In this document: positions 25,009-34,493 of the stretch, one piece after another
How positions within the stretch are numbered: the first letter of the stretch is position 1
Layout: each line of letters starts with the position of its first letter
Origin: Streptomyces lasiicapitis
Lineage (GTDB): Bacteria; Actinomycetota; Actinomycetes; Streptomycetales; Streptomycetaceae
Length of the DNA: 64,000 nt
NCBI RefSeq assembly: GCF_014646335.1
Contig: NZ_BMNG01000019.1
Span: 62,001 to 126,000, forward strand
Direction of reading: 5' to 3'
Translations under genes and position numbers: made by a program
The notes under the pieces: generated by a model
Database searches by the model: none
Seen by the model: the letters and a program-made list of their open reading frames with translations, nothing else
What the model was told of the DNA's origin: nothing

Positions 25009-26613
25009 TCAGTCCGTCGACGTAGACGTCGCCTTCAGCGAGAGCCACAGCTCCATCCGGACATCCGGGTCGTCCAAGGAGCGGCCGAGGATTTCCTCGA
25101 CGCGGCGCATGCGGTAGCGCAGGGTGTGGCGGTGGACGCCGAGGTCCGCGGCGGCGGCGTCCCACTGACCGTGGCGGGAGAGCCAGGCCCGCAACGAGGC
25201 GACCAGATCCCCCCGCCCAGTGGCATCGTGCTCGCGCAGCGCCCGCAGCAACCCGTCGGCGAACGCCCGCACCGCGTCGTCCGCGAGGAGCGGAAGCACG
25301 GACCCGGCGGCAAGCTCCTCGTGCTCCACAAGCGCCCTCCCCCGCCGCCGCGCCACGGACAGCGCCTGCTCGGCCTGCTTGTAGGCGGACGCGGCGGCAA
25401 TGGGCCCCGCGGGCGCGGAGAGCCCCATGAGCGGCCCGGGCTCCTCCGCCGGTTCGCGCCCCTCCGCCCGCCCCGAGTCGAGAAACGCGGCGTACTCGAC
25501 GGCGGCCAACTGCGCCGCACCCCCGTCCGCGACGAGCAGCACGAGCCGCTCCCCGTAGGGCACGACGAGCAGCGCCTCGCCGAAGCGCGCGGCGGCGGAC
25601 TCGACGGCGTCGACGAGCCCCGTAGACCACGCGCCGTCGGCCGCCGAGGCCGCGTCGCCCGCGGCCTCCGCCGGTCCCGCCGCCTCCGCGACGACGAGGC
25701 GGAACGGAGCGTCGAGCAGCCCGCCGTACAGATCACCGGCGACGGCCCGCGCGTGGTCGGGTTCCCCGGCGAGCAGCATGCGCAGCACGGCGGACCCGAT
25801 CCGGTCCTCCGCGGCCTGCAGCGAGCGGGAGCGTTCGGTGGTGAGGGTGAGCAGGGCGATGGCGGAGTGCACGGCGTACCGCTCGGCCGTGCCGAGGGTG
25901 GAGGCCGTGCCGACGGCGAGCGCGGCGCGCGGGCGCCGCCCGGTGCCGAGGGTGTGCAGCTCGACCCGGTCGTCGGCGCCGGCCACGACGAGGCTGGCGG
26001 GTGCTGGCCGGTCCCGCAGCCGCTCGACGTCGGTGGTGAGCCGGGCGGCGCGGCGGGCGGCCCACTCGGGCGCGGTGGCGACGACGGCGCCCGAGGCGTC
26101 GTACAGCGCGGCCCAGCCGTCGACCTGTCCGGCGAGCGCGCCGAGCAGCCCCTGCGGGCCGTCGCCGAGTGCCTGCTTGGTCAGCTCGCGCTGGGCGGCG
26201 AAGCCCGCGGTGACCGCGCGGTACTGGTCGGCGGCGATCGCGGCGGACACGGCCTTGCTGATGGCGAGGAAGGGCGTGCGGCGGGGCACCTCGATGAGCG
26301 GGAGCTCCTCCGCCCGCGCCGCCTCGACCAGTGCCTCGGGGATGTCCGGGTAGTTCACGCCGACCGCGAAGCCGAGCCCGACGACGCCCGCGCCGACGAG
26401 CCGCTTCACATAGCGCCGCATCGTCTCCGGGTCCTCCGCGTCCAGTTGCAGCGCGGTGATCAGGAGCAGCTCGCCGCCCTCCATGTACGGCACGGGGTCG
26501 GCGAGCTCGCTGACGTGGGCCCAGCGCACGGGGGTGTCCAGGCGGTCCTCGCCCGCGCGCACGGTGAGCTTGAGCGCGGAGTGGTGGACGAGCGAGGCGA
26601 GCGTGGGCGGCAT
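25009..26613 (-). CDS. PucR-family transcriptional regulator
   Basis: The 534-residue regulator has the PucR layout: an N-terminal purine-catabolism-type sensing domain (about 1-125, with MEGGELLLITALQL and LPLIEVPRRTPFLAIS), a central GGDEF-like/CdaR region (about 280-420), and a C-terminal PucR helix-turn-helix (AAADLGVHRHTLRYRMRRVEE, followed by LGRSLDDPDVRMELWLSLKA). Its direction and position beside the aldehyde dehydrogenase and near gabT suggest it controls GABA/polyamine or purine nitrogen use; effector and targets are unknown. The N-terminal start at ATG 26613 fits the conserved first helix (MPPTLASLVHH). Confidence 0.9.
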   Translation of the reverse strand: MPPTLASLVHHSALKLTVRAGEDRLDTPVRWAHVSELADPVPYMEGGELLLITALQLDAEDPETMRRYVKRLVGAGVVGLGFAVGVNYPDIPEALVEAARAEELPLIEVPRRTPFLAISKAVSAAIAADQYRAVTAGFAAQRELTKQALGDGPQGLLGALAGQVDGWAALYDASGAVVATAPEWAARRAARLTTDVERLRDRPAPASLVVAGADDRVELHTLGTGRRPRAALAVGTASTLGTAERYAVHSAIALLTLTTERSRSLQAAEDRIGSAVLRMLLAGEPDHARAVAGDLYGGLLDAPFRLVVAEAAGPAEAAGDAASAADGAWSTGLVDAVESAAARFGEALLVVPYGERLVLLVADGGAAQLAAVEYAAFLDSGRAEGREPAEEPGPLMGLSAPAGPIAAASAYKQAEQALSVARRRGRALVEHEELAAGSVLPLLADDAVRAFADGLLRALREHDATGRGDLVASLRAWLSRHGQWDAAAADLGVHRHTLRYRMRRVEEILGRSLDDPDVRMELWLSLKATSTSTD

Positions 26614-27057
26614 GGGACCTTCAGGTCGTACGGCGGCGGAGTCCGGTCGGCGAGGACCGCGGGCCGGTGCGGGTGCTGCTGCGGGTGCGGAGTGGTGCGG
26701 GTGGTGCGGAACGGTGCGGGTGCTGCTGCGAGTGGTGCGGGTGCGGTTGCTGCCCCGGGTGGTGCGGAGTGGTGCTGCTGTGGGCCGGTGCGAGGCTTGC
26801 GAGGCTGGGGGCGTACGGGACAGGGCTGCGGGCGACTACCGGCGAGGCCCCCACCGGCTCCCGACCGGCGCGCGCTCGCCCGTTGATCTTTTGGCCGCCA
26901 CGTATGACGGCTAGTGTCGATTCTGCCTTACCGTACGGTCGCCTCGGGCGGCTTGCAGGGTATGTACGGCAGCCTTTAACGCACGCCGTGGGCGCGCCCG
27001 CGACTCCCGCACGCCCCCTCCGCCCTGCCCCTGCCCCTGCCCCTGGCCCCCCTGGCG
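26614..27057. other. 444-bp gap with simple-sequence repeats
   Basis: The gap lies between two leftward genes. Its first part (26666-26790) is a degenerate GGTGCGGGTGCTGCTGC array. Further on there is a perfect 10-bp palindrome ACCGTACGGT at 26930-26939 in lower-GC sequence, a plausible promoter/operator area for the PucR-type gene. No gene is apparent. Confidence 0.55.
26666..26790. repeat. Degenerate GGTGCGG/TGCTGC tandem array
   Basis: Overlapping units such as GGTGCGGGTGCTGCTGCG and GAGTGGTGCGGGTGGTGCGG repeat with imperfect spacing. It lies in the 5' region of the PucR-type gene. There is no terminal inverted repeat or coding sense. Confidence 0.75.
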
Positions 27058-29202
27058 TCAGCCCCGCAGATCCACCAGCAACGGCGGCGCGTGCTCCCCC
27101 CGCACATCCGTCAGCGAGAGCACCGCGTGCCCCGGCGGCACCGCGTGCGCCAGCTCGGAGGCCGACCAGCGCTCGCGCTCGACCTGGCGGACGGTGACCG
27201 CGCGGGCGGTCGGCGCCCGCCCTGTGATCACCCTGCGCAGGGCGTGCACGACCTTGCCGAGGGGCTCCTCGGCGATGATCTGGCGGTCGGTGACGTCTCG
27301 CGCCTCCGTCCACTCCTTGCCCCAGACGTCCGCGAAGTCCTGCCCGTCCCACGGGGTGAGCCCGGACAGGGCCATGCGGCAGCCGACGGCGCCGAGCAGA
27401 GGCGTACGCAGCGGACGCGGGGCGTCGTCCAACGTACGCAGTGTCATCACGACCCCCGCGTTCGCGGACCGCAGGCGCTGGACGCGGCGCACGGCCTCCG
27501 GGGTCACCGTGCCGGTGGCGTCGTCGAGGACGAGGCAGGCGAACAGCGAGCGGTCCTCGCGCGCGGCGGCCGAGGCGGTGAACTGGGCGAGCACGAGGCG
27601 CGCGAGGATGCGCGAGGCGTCCGCGTGCCCGCGCTCGGGCAGGTCGATGCGGACCCGCACGGGGTGGTCGAGGGCGCGCAGCGAGAAGGGCGTGGACTGG
27701 CCCGAGGTGTCGAAGAACGCGGCGAACGCGGGCCGGTCGAGCAGCGCGATGCGGTCGGCGAGGATCGCGCCCGGATCCCCGGGGTGCCCCAACTGCCGCT
27801 CGCGCGCGTCGAGTTCGCGCAGCATGGGCTCCTGGCCCGCCTCCTGGAGGGCCTTGCGCAGCTCGCCGAACGGTCCCGGGACGCCGTCGAGCAGGGCGCG
27901 CAGCTCCGGTACGGACGGGAAGCGGCCGTTGACCGTGTGGAACGGGCCGAGGAGCTGGGCGAGGACGGTGGTGGAGCGGCGGCTGTCGGCGCCGGGGTGC
28001 GGGTCGACGAGGTCGCCGACGAGCGCCTCGGCGAGGACGGCGGCGGCCTCGTCGGGGTCGGTGGTGCCGCCGTACAGGTCGAGGTCGTACACGGAGTCGG
28101 GGTGGCCGACACGCACCACCACGTCGTAGTCGTCGCCGGGTCCGAGGCCCGCACCCGCCGCGCCCACCACGACGACGGCGGCGCGTCCCGCGAGGGCCTG
28201 CAGGCACAGGGCCTCGGCGAGCGGCCACACCACCGTGCCGGTCTTGCCGGACCCGGCGGGCCCGACCGCGAGCAGCGAGGTGCCGATCAGCTCGGGCCCG
28301 AGCGCGAGTCCTGTGCCCCGGTAGGCGTACGGATTGCGCGGGTCGTCCACCGTCGTGCCGAGCCGCACCTGCGAGGTGGCGAGGTCGTGCCGGGCCGCCC
28401 GCGCGGGCAGGTCGCGGTCGCCGGAGGGGTGCGGGCAGGCGGCGGCGCCCTCGCGGACGACGGCGTCGGTGAAGACGGCGAGCGGGCTGTTGCCGGAGCG
28501 GACGGAGCGCCAGGCGCGGGCGATGCGGGCGACGTCGATGTCGCGCATCAGCCCGGCGCGGGCGTCGGCGGCCAGCCGGTCGGCGGCGGCGCCGGCGCCT
28601 CCGGCGCGGAGCTTGGGCCACTCGGCGGGGTCCTCCTCGGGCGGAGGCGGTGGGGGAGCTGCCTCCCGACGCCACGCAGGTAGGCCGAACCGCCGCCAGA
28701 CCTCACCCCAGCGGCCGAACCGCGCGAAGGCAGCGAACACTCCAAAGAAGAAAGCACCCACGTAAAGGTGCGAGGCGACACCCCCCACAACCCTGCTGCC
28801 GCCATTCGTCCAACTGTCCGGAGCCAGCACCAACCAGGGCCACATCCAGTAACCGCCCAAGTACCCGTTCCACAGCAGCGAGCACAGCAGCCAGCCGCAC
28901 AGGAACGCGATCAAAGCCCCACTGAACAGCTGCCGCGTCGGGATGACCTCCGGCTCCTGCTCGGGCCGCGGGGCGTGCCCGAACCGCCACACGCCGGGCG
29001 CGGCCTGCGGGCGCGGGGTGCGCAGCCAGCCGAGGAACGATTCACCGCCGGCCCCGGCGTCGGGCGCGGCACCCGGCGCCCGCACCGGACGCGGCGGCAC
29101 CGACACCAGCCGCGCCGCCTCGGCGGAGCCGCCGGGCGGTGCCGGCCGCGGCACCGGCCTTGCATGCGTACCGCGTGCGTCGTGCGTGCCGTCGGAAGTC
29201 AT
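27058..29202 (-). CDS. Membrane-anchored VirD4/TraG-like ATP-binding protein
   Basis: The 714-residue protein begins with about 85 Pro/Ala-rich residues, then two transmembrane segments (FSGALIAFLCGWLLCSLLW, about 95-113; a second near 145-165, LYVGAFFFGVFAAF). A P-loop ATPase domain follows, with Walker A LAVGPAGSGKTGT near residue 310 and Walker B-like FACLVLDDATG near 555. This layout is that of type IV coupling-protein/FtsK-HerA-like ATPases. As I recall, a homologue sits beside gabT on Streptomyces chromosomes, so it is probably a core gene rather than plasmid-derived. ATG 29202 is chosen; the frame is open 57 nt further. Function is unknown. Confidence 0.75.
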   Translation of the reverse strand: MTSDGTHDARGTHARPVPRPAPPGGSAEAARLVSVPPRPVRAPGAAPDAGAGGESFLGWLRTPRPQAAPGVWRFGHAPRPEQEPEVIPTRQLFSGALIAFLCGWLLCSLLWNGYLGGYWMWPWLVLAPDSWTNGGSRVVGGVASHLYVGAFFFGVFAAFARFGRWGEVWRRFGLPAWRREAAPPPPPPEEDPAEWPKLRAGGAGAAADRLAADARAGLMRDIDVARIARAWRSVRSGNSPLAVFTDAVVREGAAACPHPSGDRDLPARAARHDLATSQVRLGTTVDDPRNPYAYRGTGLALGPELIGTSLLAVGPAGSGKTGTVVWPLAEALCLQALAGRAAVVVVGAAGAGLGPGDDYDVVVRVGHPDSVYDLDLYGGTTDPDEAAAVLAEALVGDLVDPHPGADSRRSTTVLAQLLGPFHTVNGRFPSVPELRALLDGVPGPFGELRKALQEAGQEPMLRELDARERQLGHPGDPGAILADRIALLDRPAFAAFFDTSGQSTPFSLRALDHPVRVRIDLPERGHADASRILARLVLAQFTASAAAREDRSLFACLVLDDATGTVTPEAVRRVQRLRSANAGVVMTLRTLDDAPRPLRTPLLGAVGCRMALSGLTPWDGQDFADVWGKEWTEARDVTDRQIIAEEPLGKVVHALRRVITGRAPTARAVTVRQVERERWSASELAHAVPPGHAVLSLTDVRGEHAPPLLVDLRG

Positions 29203-29529
29203 GGCCCTTGCCCCCTGACCTGCCCTGTCGAGTGGTTCGCGGCTCAATCTAGTGCCCACGCACCGCAGTTATGCCGCGTGCGCGCCGAACATGGCACGCG
29301 GTCCCGCGTGTCCCCGCCCGGCCGGCGGCCATGAGCGGCCGTGACACGCCCCTGTTCACCGGTATGTCCACTCCGGACAACCGCCACGCCCAACATCTCC
29401 CCCATGGAGCATGCCCGCGCCCCTTCCCCGCCCCTAACCTGCGGAGAAAAGCCAGAAGCGTCCGAAAGACGAGCGTCGCCAGAAGGCGCGCGTCACACGC
29501 GTCCGCACGAACCACCCCCAGGAGCTCTC
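29203..29529. other. 327-bp divergent region between the ATPase gene and gabT
   Basis: Promoters for both directions should lie here. On the minus strand TAGATT (29246-29251) is a good -10 hexamer for the ATPase gene, without an obvious -35. On the gabT side TGTCC-ACTCC-GGACA (a small inverted repeat near 29364-29378) could be an operator. I see no gene in it. Confidence 0.4.
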
Positions 29530-30864
29530 ATGACCGACCTTCCCCAGGAGCGCCGCGTCGTCACCGCCATCCCCGGGCCGAAGTCCCAGGAGCTGCAGGC
29601 CCGCCGTACCGCCACGGTGGCGGGCGGCGTGGGCTCGGTGCTGCCCGTCTTCGCGGCCCGCGCCGGCGGCGGCATCATCGAGGACGTCGACGGCAACCGC
29701 TTCATCGACTTCGGCTCCGGCATCGCGGTGACGAGCGTCGGCGCCTCCGCCGAGGCCGTCGTGCGCCGGGCCTCCGCCCAGCTGCAGGACTTCACCCACA
29801 CCTGTTTCATGGTCACTCCGTACGAGGGCTACGTGGCCGTCGCCGAGGCCCTTGCCGAGCTGACGCCGGGCGACCACGCCAAGAAGTCCGCGCTGTTCAA
29901 CAGCGGTGCCGAGGCCGTCGAGAACGCCGTCAAGATCGCCCGCGCGTACACCAAGCGCCAGGCCGTCGTGGTCTTCGACCACGGCTACCACGGCCGCACC
30001 AACCTCACGATGGCGCTGACGGCGAAGAACATGCCGTACAAGAACGGCTTCGGCCCGTTCGCGCCCGAGGTCTACCGCGTCCCGGTGGCGTACGGCTACC
30101 GCTGGCCGACCGGCGCGGAGAACGCGGGACCCGAGGCGGCCGCGCAGGCCATCGACCAGATCTCCAAGCAGGTCGGCGCCGACAACGTCGCCGCGATCAT
30201 CATCGAGCCGGTGCTCGGCGAGGGCGGCTTCATCGAGCCCGCGAAGGGCTTCCTGCCCGAGATCGTGAAGTTCGCCAAGGACAACGGCATCGTCTTCGTC
30301 GCGGACGAGATCCAGTCGGGCTTCTGCCGCACCGGCCAGTGGTTCGCGTGCGAGGACGAGGGCATCGTCCCGGACCTGATCACGACGGCCAAGGGCATCG
30401 CGGGCGGCCTGCCGCTCGCCGCCGTCACCGGCCGCGCCGAGATCATGGACGCCGCGCACGCGGGCGGCCTCGGCGGCACCTACGGCGGCAACCCGGTGGC
30501 CTGCGCCGGTGCCCTCGGCGCCATCGAGACCATGAAGGAGCTCGACCTCAACGCCAAGGCGAAGAACATCGAGTCCGTCATGAAGGCCCGCCTCGCGGCC
30601 ATCGCCGAGAAGTACGACATCGTCGGCGACATCCGCGGCCGCGGCGCCATGATCGCGATCGAGCTGGTCAAGGACCGCGCCACCAAGGAGCCGAACCCGG
30701 CCGCCACCGGCGCGCTCGCCAAGGCCTGCCACGCGCAGGGCCTGCTCGTCCTGACCTGCGGCACGTACGGCAACGTGCTGCGCTTCCTGCCGCCGCTGGT
30801 CATCGGCGACGAGCTCCTGAACGAGGGCCTGGACATCATCGAGGCCGCGTTCGCGGAGATCTGA
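29530..30864 (+). CDS. gabT: 4-aminobutyrate aminotransferase
   Basis: PLP-dependent class III transaminase that converts GABA and 2-oxoglutarate to succinate semialdehyde and glutamate. The 444-residue protein has the cofactor pattern: NSGAEAVENAVKIAR, DHGYHGRTNLTMALT, the Asp of FVADEIQSGFCRTG, and the Schiff-base Lys in TTAKGIAGGLPLA (near residue 288). The C-terminal GTYGNVLRFLPPLVI is typical of GabT. ATG 29530 is preceded by AGGAG at 5 nt. With the dehydrogenase at 23140-24585 it would complete the GABA shunt, joining the polyamine genes downstream to central metabolism. Confidence 0.95.
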   Translation: MTDLPQERRVVTAIPGPKSQELQARRTATVAGGVGSVLPVFAARAGGGIIEDVDGNRFIDFGSGIAVTSVGASAEAVVRRASAQLQDFTHTCFMVTPYEGYVAVAEALAELTPGDHAKKSALFNSGAEAVENAVKIARAYTKRQAVVVFDHGYHGRTNLTMALTAKNMPYKNGFGPFAPEVYRVPVAYGYRWPTGAENAGPEAAAQAIDQISKQVGADNVAAIIIEPVLGEGGFIEPAKGFLPEIVKFAKDNGIVFVADEIQSGFCRTGQWFACEDEGIVPDLITTAKGIAGGLPLAAVTGRAEIMDAAHAGGLGGTYGGNPVACAGALGAIETMKELDLNAKAKNIESVMKARLAAIAEKYDIVGDIRGRGAMIAIELVKDRATKEPNPAATGALAKACHAQGLLVLTCGTYGNVLRFLPPLVIGDELLNEGLDIIEAAFAEI

Positions 30865-31044
30865 GCGGACCGGACCGTATGCTTCGGGACGACTGGATCA
30901 GCCCCTGACGTGTGGCGACCTCACGCGGTGCGGCAGCCATGACCTGGGGTGACGGTCAGGGCCTGTGAAGAACGTGTGGGAGCCCCATGACGGGATGCCG
31001 TTCCGTCTGTCGGCCCTTCCCCTCCTGACGTACGGTTTCCGCAG

Positions 31045-31890
31045 ATGAGAGAAACACCCCGCTCACAGGAAACTGTGGGCGACACCGGGTCGGAGCCTCC
31101 CCAGCCCCGCCCTGGGCGTGCCTTCGCGCACACACCTGGAGCCCATGGCTCCGGAACTCCTCACCGATCGGATGGCCGCCCGCCCCAAACCCCCCGGGGC
31201 GCGCGGCAGCCCGGTCAGCTCGGCCGCTTCGGAACTACCCCCCCTGTTCCGAGGCGGCCGACCACTTTTCTGCTGCTCGGCGGTGTTCTCTTCGTTCTCC
31301 TCTTCGCGCTCTGCACCTGGCAGGCCGCCGTGGACAGCCCGCTGCGCCGCCTCGACGAACGCGCGGGCCGCGCCCTCGCCGACAGCCGCCTTCCCGAAGC
31401 CGCCGCCGAACTCCTCGCGGACCTCGGCAACATGACGGTCGCGGTGCCCGTGCTCGCGCTGGTCGTCGCGTACACCGCCTGGCGGGCCCGGCGCGTCGGC
31501 GCTTTCCGCTGGTGGCTGCCGCCGCTGACCGCGGCCCTCGCGATGGTGGCCGTGCCGCTCCTGGTGGTCCCCGTGAAGCTCGCCGTCGACCGCCCGGGAC
31601 CGCCCGGCGCGGACGGCAGCGGCTACTACCCCTCGGGCCACACCGCCACCGCCACGGTCGCCTACGGCGCCGCCGCCCTGCTCCTGCTCCCCCTGCTCAC
31701 CGGCGCCTACGCCCGCCGTGAACTGGTCATCGGCTGCGCCCTGTTGAACGTCGGTGTGGGCCTCGGCCTGGTCCGCAGCGGCTACCACTGGCCGCTGGAC
31801 GTCCTCGGGAGCTGGTGCCTGGGCGCGGCCCTGCTCGCCGTCATGGTGCTCGTCCGCGCGCGATACGGTCGGGAGCCGACCGAGGACTGA
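31045..31890 (+). CDS. PAP2-family membrane phosphatase
   Basis: The 281-residue protein has a hydrophilic N-terminal region of about 75 residues and about five or six transmembrane segments. The three phosphatase motifs are intact: KLAVDRPGP (near 175), YPSGHTATA (near 196) and RSGYHWPLDVLGSW (near 238-251, with the catalytic His). It would dephosphorylate a lipid phosphate at the membrane, such as phosphatidate or undecaprenyl diphosphate; the substrate is not determinable. The ribosome binding site before ATG 31045 is weak, so a later start is possible, since the first 70 residues are low in conservation value. It is followed after 43 nt by the McrB-like gene. Confidence 0.85.
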   Translation: MRETPRSQETVGDTGSEPPQPRPGRAFAHTPGAHGSGTPHRSDGRPPQTPRGARQPGQLGRFGTTPPVPRRPTTFLLLGGVLFVLLFALCTWQAAVDSPLRRLDERAGRALADSRLPEAAAELLADLGNMTVAVPVLALVVAYTAWRARRVGAFRWWLPPLTAALAMVAVPLLVVPVKLAVDRPGPPGADGSGYYPSGHTATATVAYGAAALLLLPLLTGAYARRELVIGCALLNVGVGLGLVRSGYHWPLDVLGSWCLGAALLAVMVLVRARYGREPTED

Positions 31891-31933
31891 TCGCGGGATC
31901 ACGGGCAACGCCCGGCAAGGCGAGGGGGAACGC

Positions 31934-34492
31934 ATGGCCGACGAGCCGGACCAAAGGAGCGTCACCCCGGACCAGGTGGCCGTCACCGAGCCCGACCACG
32001 TGGCCGTCACCTACGAGCGCGGGGACTACGCCCTCACCCGCTCCCCCGGGTACGCGATCCTGCCGGTCCACGGCCGCCTGATCCACCACGATCCGGCTTG
32101 CCCCCACCTCACCGACCCCGGGTCGCTGCCCCAATTCCCCGATCCCGACGGCCTGCTGTGGCGCCGCCTCATCGACTCCGCGCCGTCCCGGGACACCGCG
32201 GGCCGCGCCGCGTACGCCAAGTCCATCGGGCTCACCGGCGGCAAGGGGCAGCCGATCACGGGTGTGTGCAGCTGCGTGCTCACGCCCGTCTCGCCCACAC
32301 GCGCCGAGACGTTGCGGCCCTGGCCCCTGGACGAGGCGATCGCCGCCTTCGACCGGAAGCGGCACGCGCCGCTGCTCGCCGAGATGTCCGCGCAGGCCGA
32401 GGAGATCCGACGGGCCTTCCCGTGGGAGGACTGGCCGTCGCTGCCGCTCGAACGGTTCGTGCTCGGCCTCGGCGACAGCGCGCAGACCAAGCCGTACTGC
32501 TATCTGCTGGAGTTCGGCACCCACGCGCTCGGCTCCATCGCGGGCGGCTCCGCGCGCAAGCACCTCATCTACTGGCGGAACCAGGACGGCAGTTGGTGGC
32601 ACGATTCGCGGTACGCGAGCGCCGACGAGGCCTGGCAGGAGGTGCGGGCCGGCATCGTCGAGGCGGTCACGGCCGCGCGCGAGGGCCGGATGGCCGACAT
32701 CGACGCGATCGACGCCATCCGCTCGGGCCCGGCGCTGATCGCCAAGACACTGCGCGTGTACGCGCCCGAGGCGACGCTCGCGCTCTACGCGCAGGACTGG
32801 GTGCCGCACCTCATCCAGCGCCTGACCGGCGAGCCGGTGCCGAAGCTCGAACGGTTCGCGCTGCAGGCCCGGCTCAAGGACGTCGTCGACGCCGACGCGC
32901 GCTTCGCGGGCTGGTCGTACGACGAGGTCGTGACGTTCCTGTTCTGGTGGGCCGACCCGCACCGCACCCAGCAGATCGTCAAGATCGCGGCGGGCCGCGA
33001 CGGGAGCCTGTGGGAGCGGTGCCGCGCGGGCGGTCACATCGCCGTCGGCTGGGACGAGGTCGGTGACCTGCGGGCGTACGCGGACAAGGACGAGTTCGCG
33101 GCGGCGTTCAAGGCGGCGTACACCGACGAGTACAACGGCCATCAGTCGAAGATCTCCGCGAAGGCCAACGAGGTGTGGAAGCTCCTCGGCCTGCGCCCCG
33201 GTGACCTCGTCGTCGCCAACACCGGTGCCAGCCAGGTCCTGAGCGTGGGCCGGGTGACGGACGAGGGCTATGTGTGGCGCGCGGACCTCGACGACCACCG
33301 GCACACCGTCGGCGTCGACTGGGACGACCGGTACGCCACGCGTCTGGAGGAGCCGGAGCGGTCCTGGGCGACGGTGACCGTGAAGGACGTCCCGGCCGCG
33401 CTGTGGACGAAGATCCGGCGCGCCAAGTCCGCCAGGCCGCGGGCCGACCGGGACGAGGCCGGGACGGACACCCTGCCGGAGGCCGCCGCGGCCGTCGCCC
33501 CGCAGCCCCTGGACGCCGAGCTGCGCACGGTCGCCGACGCCCTCGAACGGCGCGGCCAGGCCGTCCTGTTCGGCCCGCCCGGCACCGGCAAGACGTACAC
33601 CGCGCTGCGCTTCGCGGTGCGGTGGCTGGGTGAGCTGTCCGGTCTACCGGACGTCGACGCGTACGCCGAGCCGGGCACCGAGGCCTTCGGCGCGGCGCTC
33701 GACGCGCTCACGGACGCCGGGCGTCTGACGACCGTGACGTTCCATCCGAGCTATGGGTACGAGGACTTCGTCGAGGGCTACCGGCCGGTGCGGGCTGGCG
33801 GCCCGGACGGCGCGGGCGGTCCCGCGGGCGGCCTCACCCTCGGCCTCACCGACGGCGTGTTCAAGCGCGTGTGCGCGGCCGCCGCTGCCGACCCCGGCCA
33901 CCCCTACCTGGTCGTCGTGGACGAGCTGAACCGGGGTCATCTCCCCAAGATCTTCGGCGAGTTGGTGACCCTTCTGGAGAAGGACAAGCGGGGCCGCTCC
34001 GTCACGCTGCCGCTCAGCCAGGAGCGGTTCACGATCCCGCCGAACGTGTACGTCATCGGCACCATGAACACGGCCGACCGCTCCATCCGCGCCCTGGACG
34101 CGGCCATCCGCCGCCGCTTCGCGTTCCTCGAACTCCTCCCGGACTCGGGCCCGTTGCAGGGCTGCCACGTCGAGGAGCTGCACCTGGCCGACCTGCTCGA
34201 CGCGCTCAACCAGCGCATCCGCACCCACCTGGACCGCGAGAAGCAGATCGGGCACGCCTTCTTCCTGCCGGGCGGCGCGCCCGTCGACTCCGCCGCCGAA
34301 CTGGCCGCGATCGTCCGCAGCGAGATCCTGCCGCTGCTCCAGGAGTACGCGTACGACGACTACACCCTCCTCGCGGCCTTCCTCGGCGACGACCTCGTCG
34401 ACCCCGGCACCCACACCCTGCGGGACCTCGGCGACGAGGGCCTGGTCAGCGCGCTGTACCGGGAACTCCAGGTCAAGGGCGGGTCGGAGTAG
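31934..34492 (+). CDS. McrB-like AAA+ NTPase of a type IV restriction system, with EVE-like reader region
   Basis: The 852-residue protein is the motor/recognition subunit of an McrBC-type modified-DNA restriction system. The AAA+ part has Walker A FGPPGTGKT (about 545-553), Walker B VVVDELNRG (about 658-666), and the McrB signature IGTMNTADRSI (near 708), followed by the arginine-finger region AAIRRRFAF. Before it, residues about 340-470 (LWERCRAGGHIAVGWDEVG ... GDLVVANTG ... HTVGVDWDDRY) resemble EVE/PUA-like modified-base readers. The N-terminus has a His/Cys-rich segment (HHDPACPHL near 52-60, CSC near 111). ATG 31934 has GAGGGGG upstream. It overlaps nothing and is 1 nt from the McrC-like start. 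Confidence 0.87.
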   Translation: MADEPDQRSVTPDQVAVTEPDHVAVTYERGDYALTRSPGYAILPVHGRLIHHDPACPHLTDPGSLPQFPDPDGLLWRRLIDSAPSRDTAGRAAYAKSIGLTGGKGQPITGVCSCVLTPVSPTRAETLRPWPLDEAIAAFDRKRHAPLLAEMSAQAEEIRRAFPWEDWPSLPLERFVLGLGDSAQTKPYCYLLEFGTHALGSIAGGSARKHLIYWRNQDGSWWHDSRYASADEAWQEVRAGIVEAVTAAREGRMADIDAIDAIRSGPALIAKTLRVYAPEATLALYAQDWVPHLIQRLTGEPVPKLERFALQARLKDVVDADARFAGWSYDEVVTFLFWWADPHRTQQIVKIAAGRDGSLWERCRAGGHIAVGWDEVGDLRAYADKDEFAAAFKAAYTDEYNGHQSKISAKANEVWKLLGLRPGDLVVANTGASQVLSVGRVTDEGYVWRADLDDHRHTVGVDWDDRYATRLEEPERSWATVTVKDVPAALWTKIRRAKSARPRADRDEAGTDTLPEAAAAVAPQPLDAELRTVADALERRGQAVLFGPPGTGKTYTALRFAVRWLGELSGLPDVDAYAEPGTEAFGAALDALTDAGRLTTVTFHPSYGYEDFVEGYRPVRAGGPDGAGGPAGGLTLGLTDGVFKRVCAAAAADPGHPYLVVVDELNRGHLPKIFGELVTLLEKDKRGRSVTLPLSQERFTIPPNVYVIGTMNTADRSIRALDAAIRRRFAFLELLPDSGPLQGCHVEELHLADLLDALNQRIRTHLDREKQIGHAFFLPGGAPVDSAAELAAIVRSEILPLLQEYAYDDYTLLAAFLGDDLVDPGTHTLRDLGDEGLVSALYRELQVKGGSE

Positions 34493-34493
34493 C

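Noticed and set aside
23311..26886. Very long open frame (1191 codons) on the plus strand across the aldehyde dehydrogenase and PucR-type genes
   Set aside because: It is antisense to two well-supported genes, has Ala/Gly/Arg/Val-biased composition without recognisable domains, and is expected from third-position GC bias.
27058..29202. Integrated conjugative element
   Set aside because: Only one transfer-like gene is present, with no integrase, relaxase, excisionase or attachment-site repeats seen nearby.
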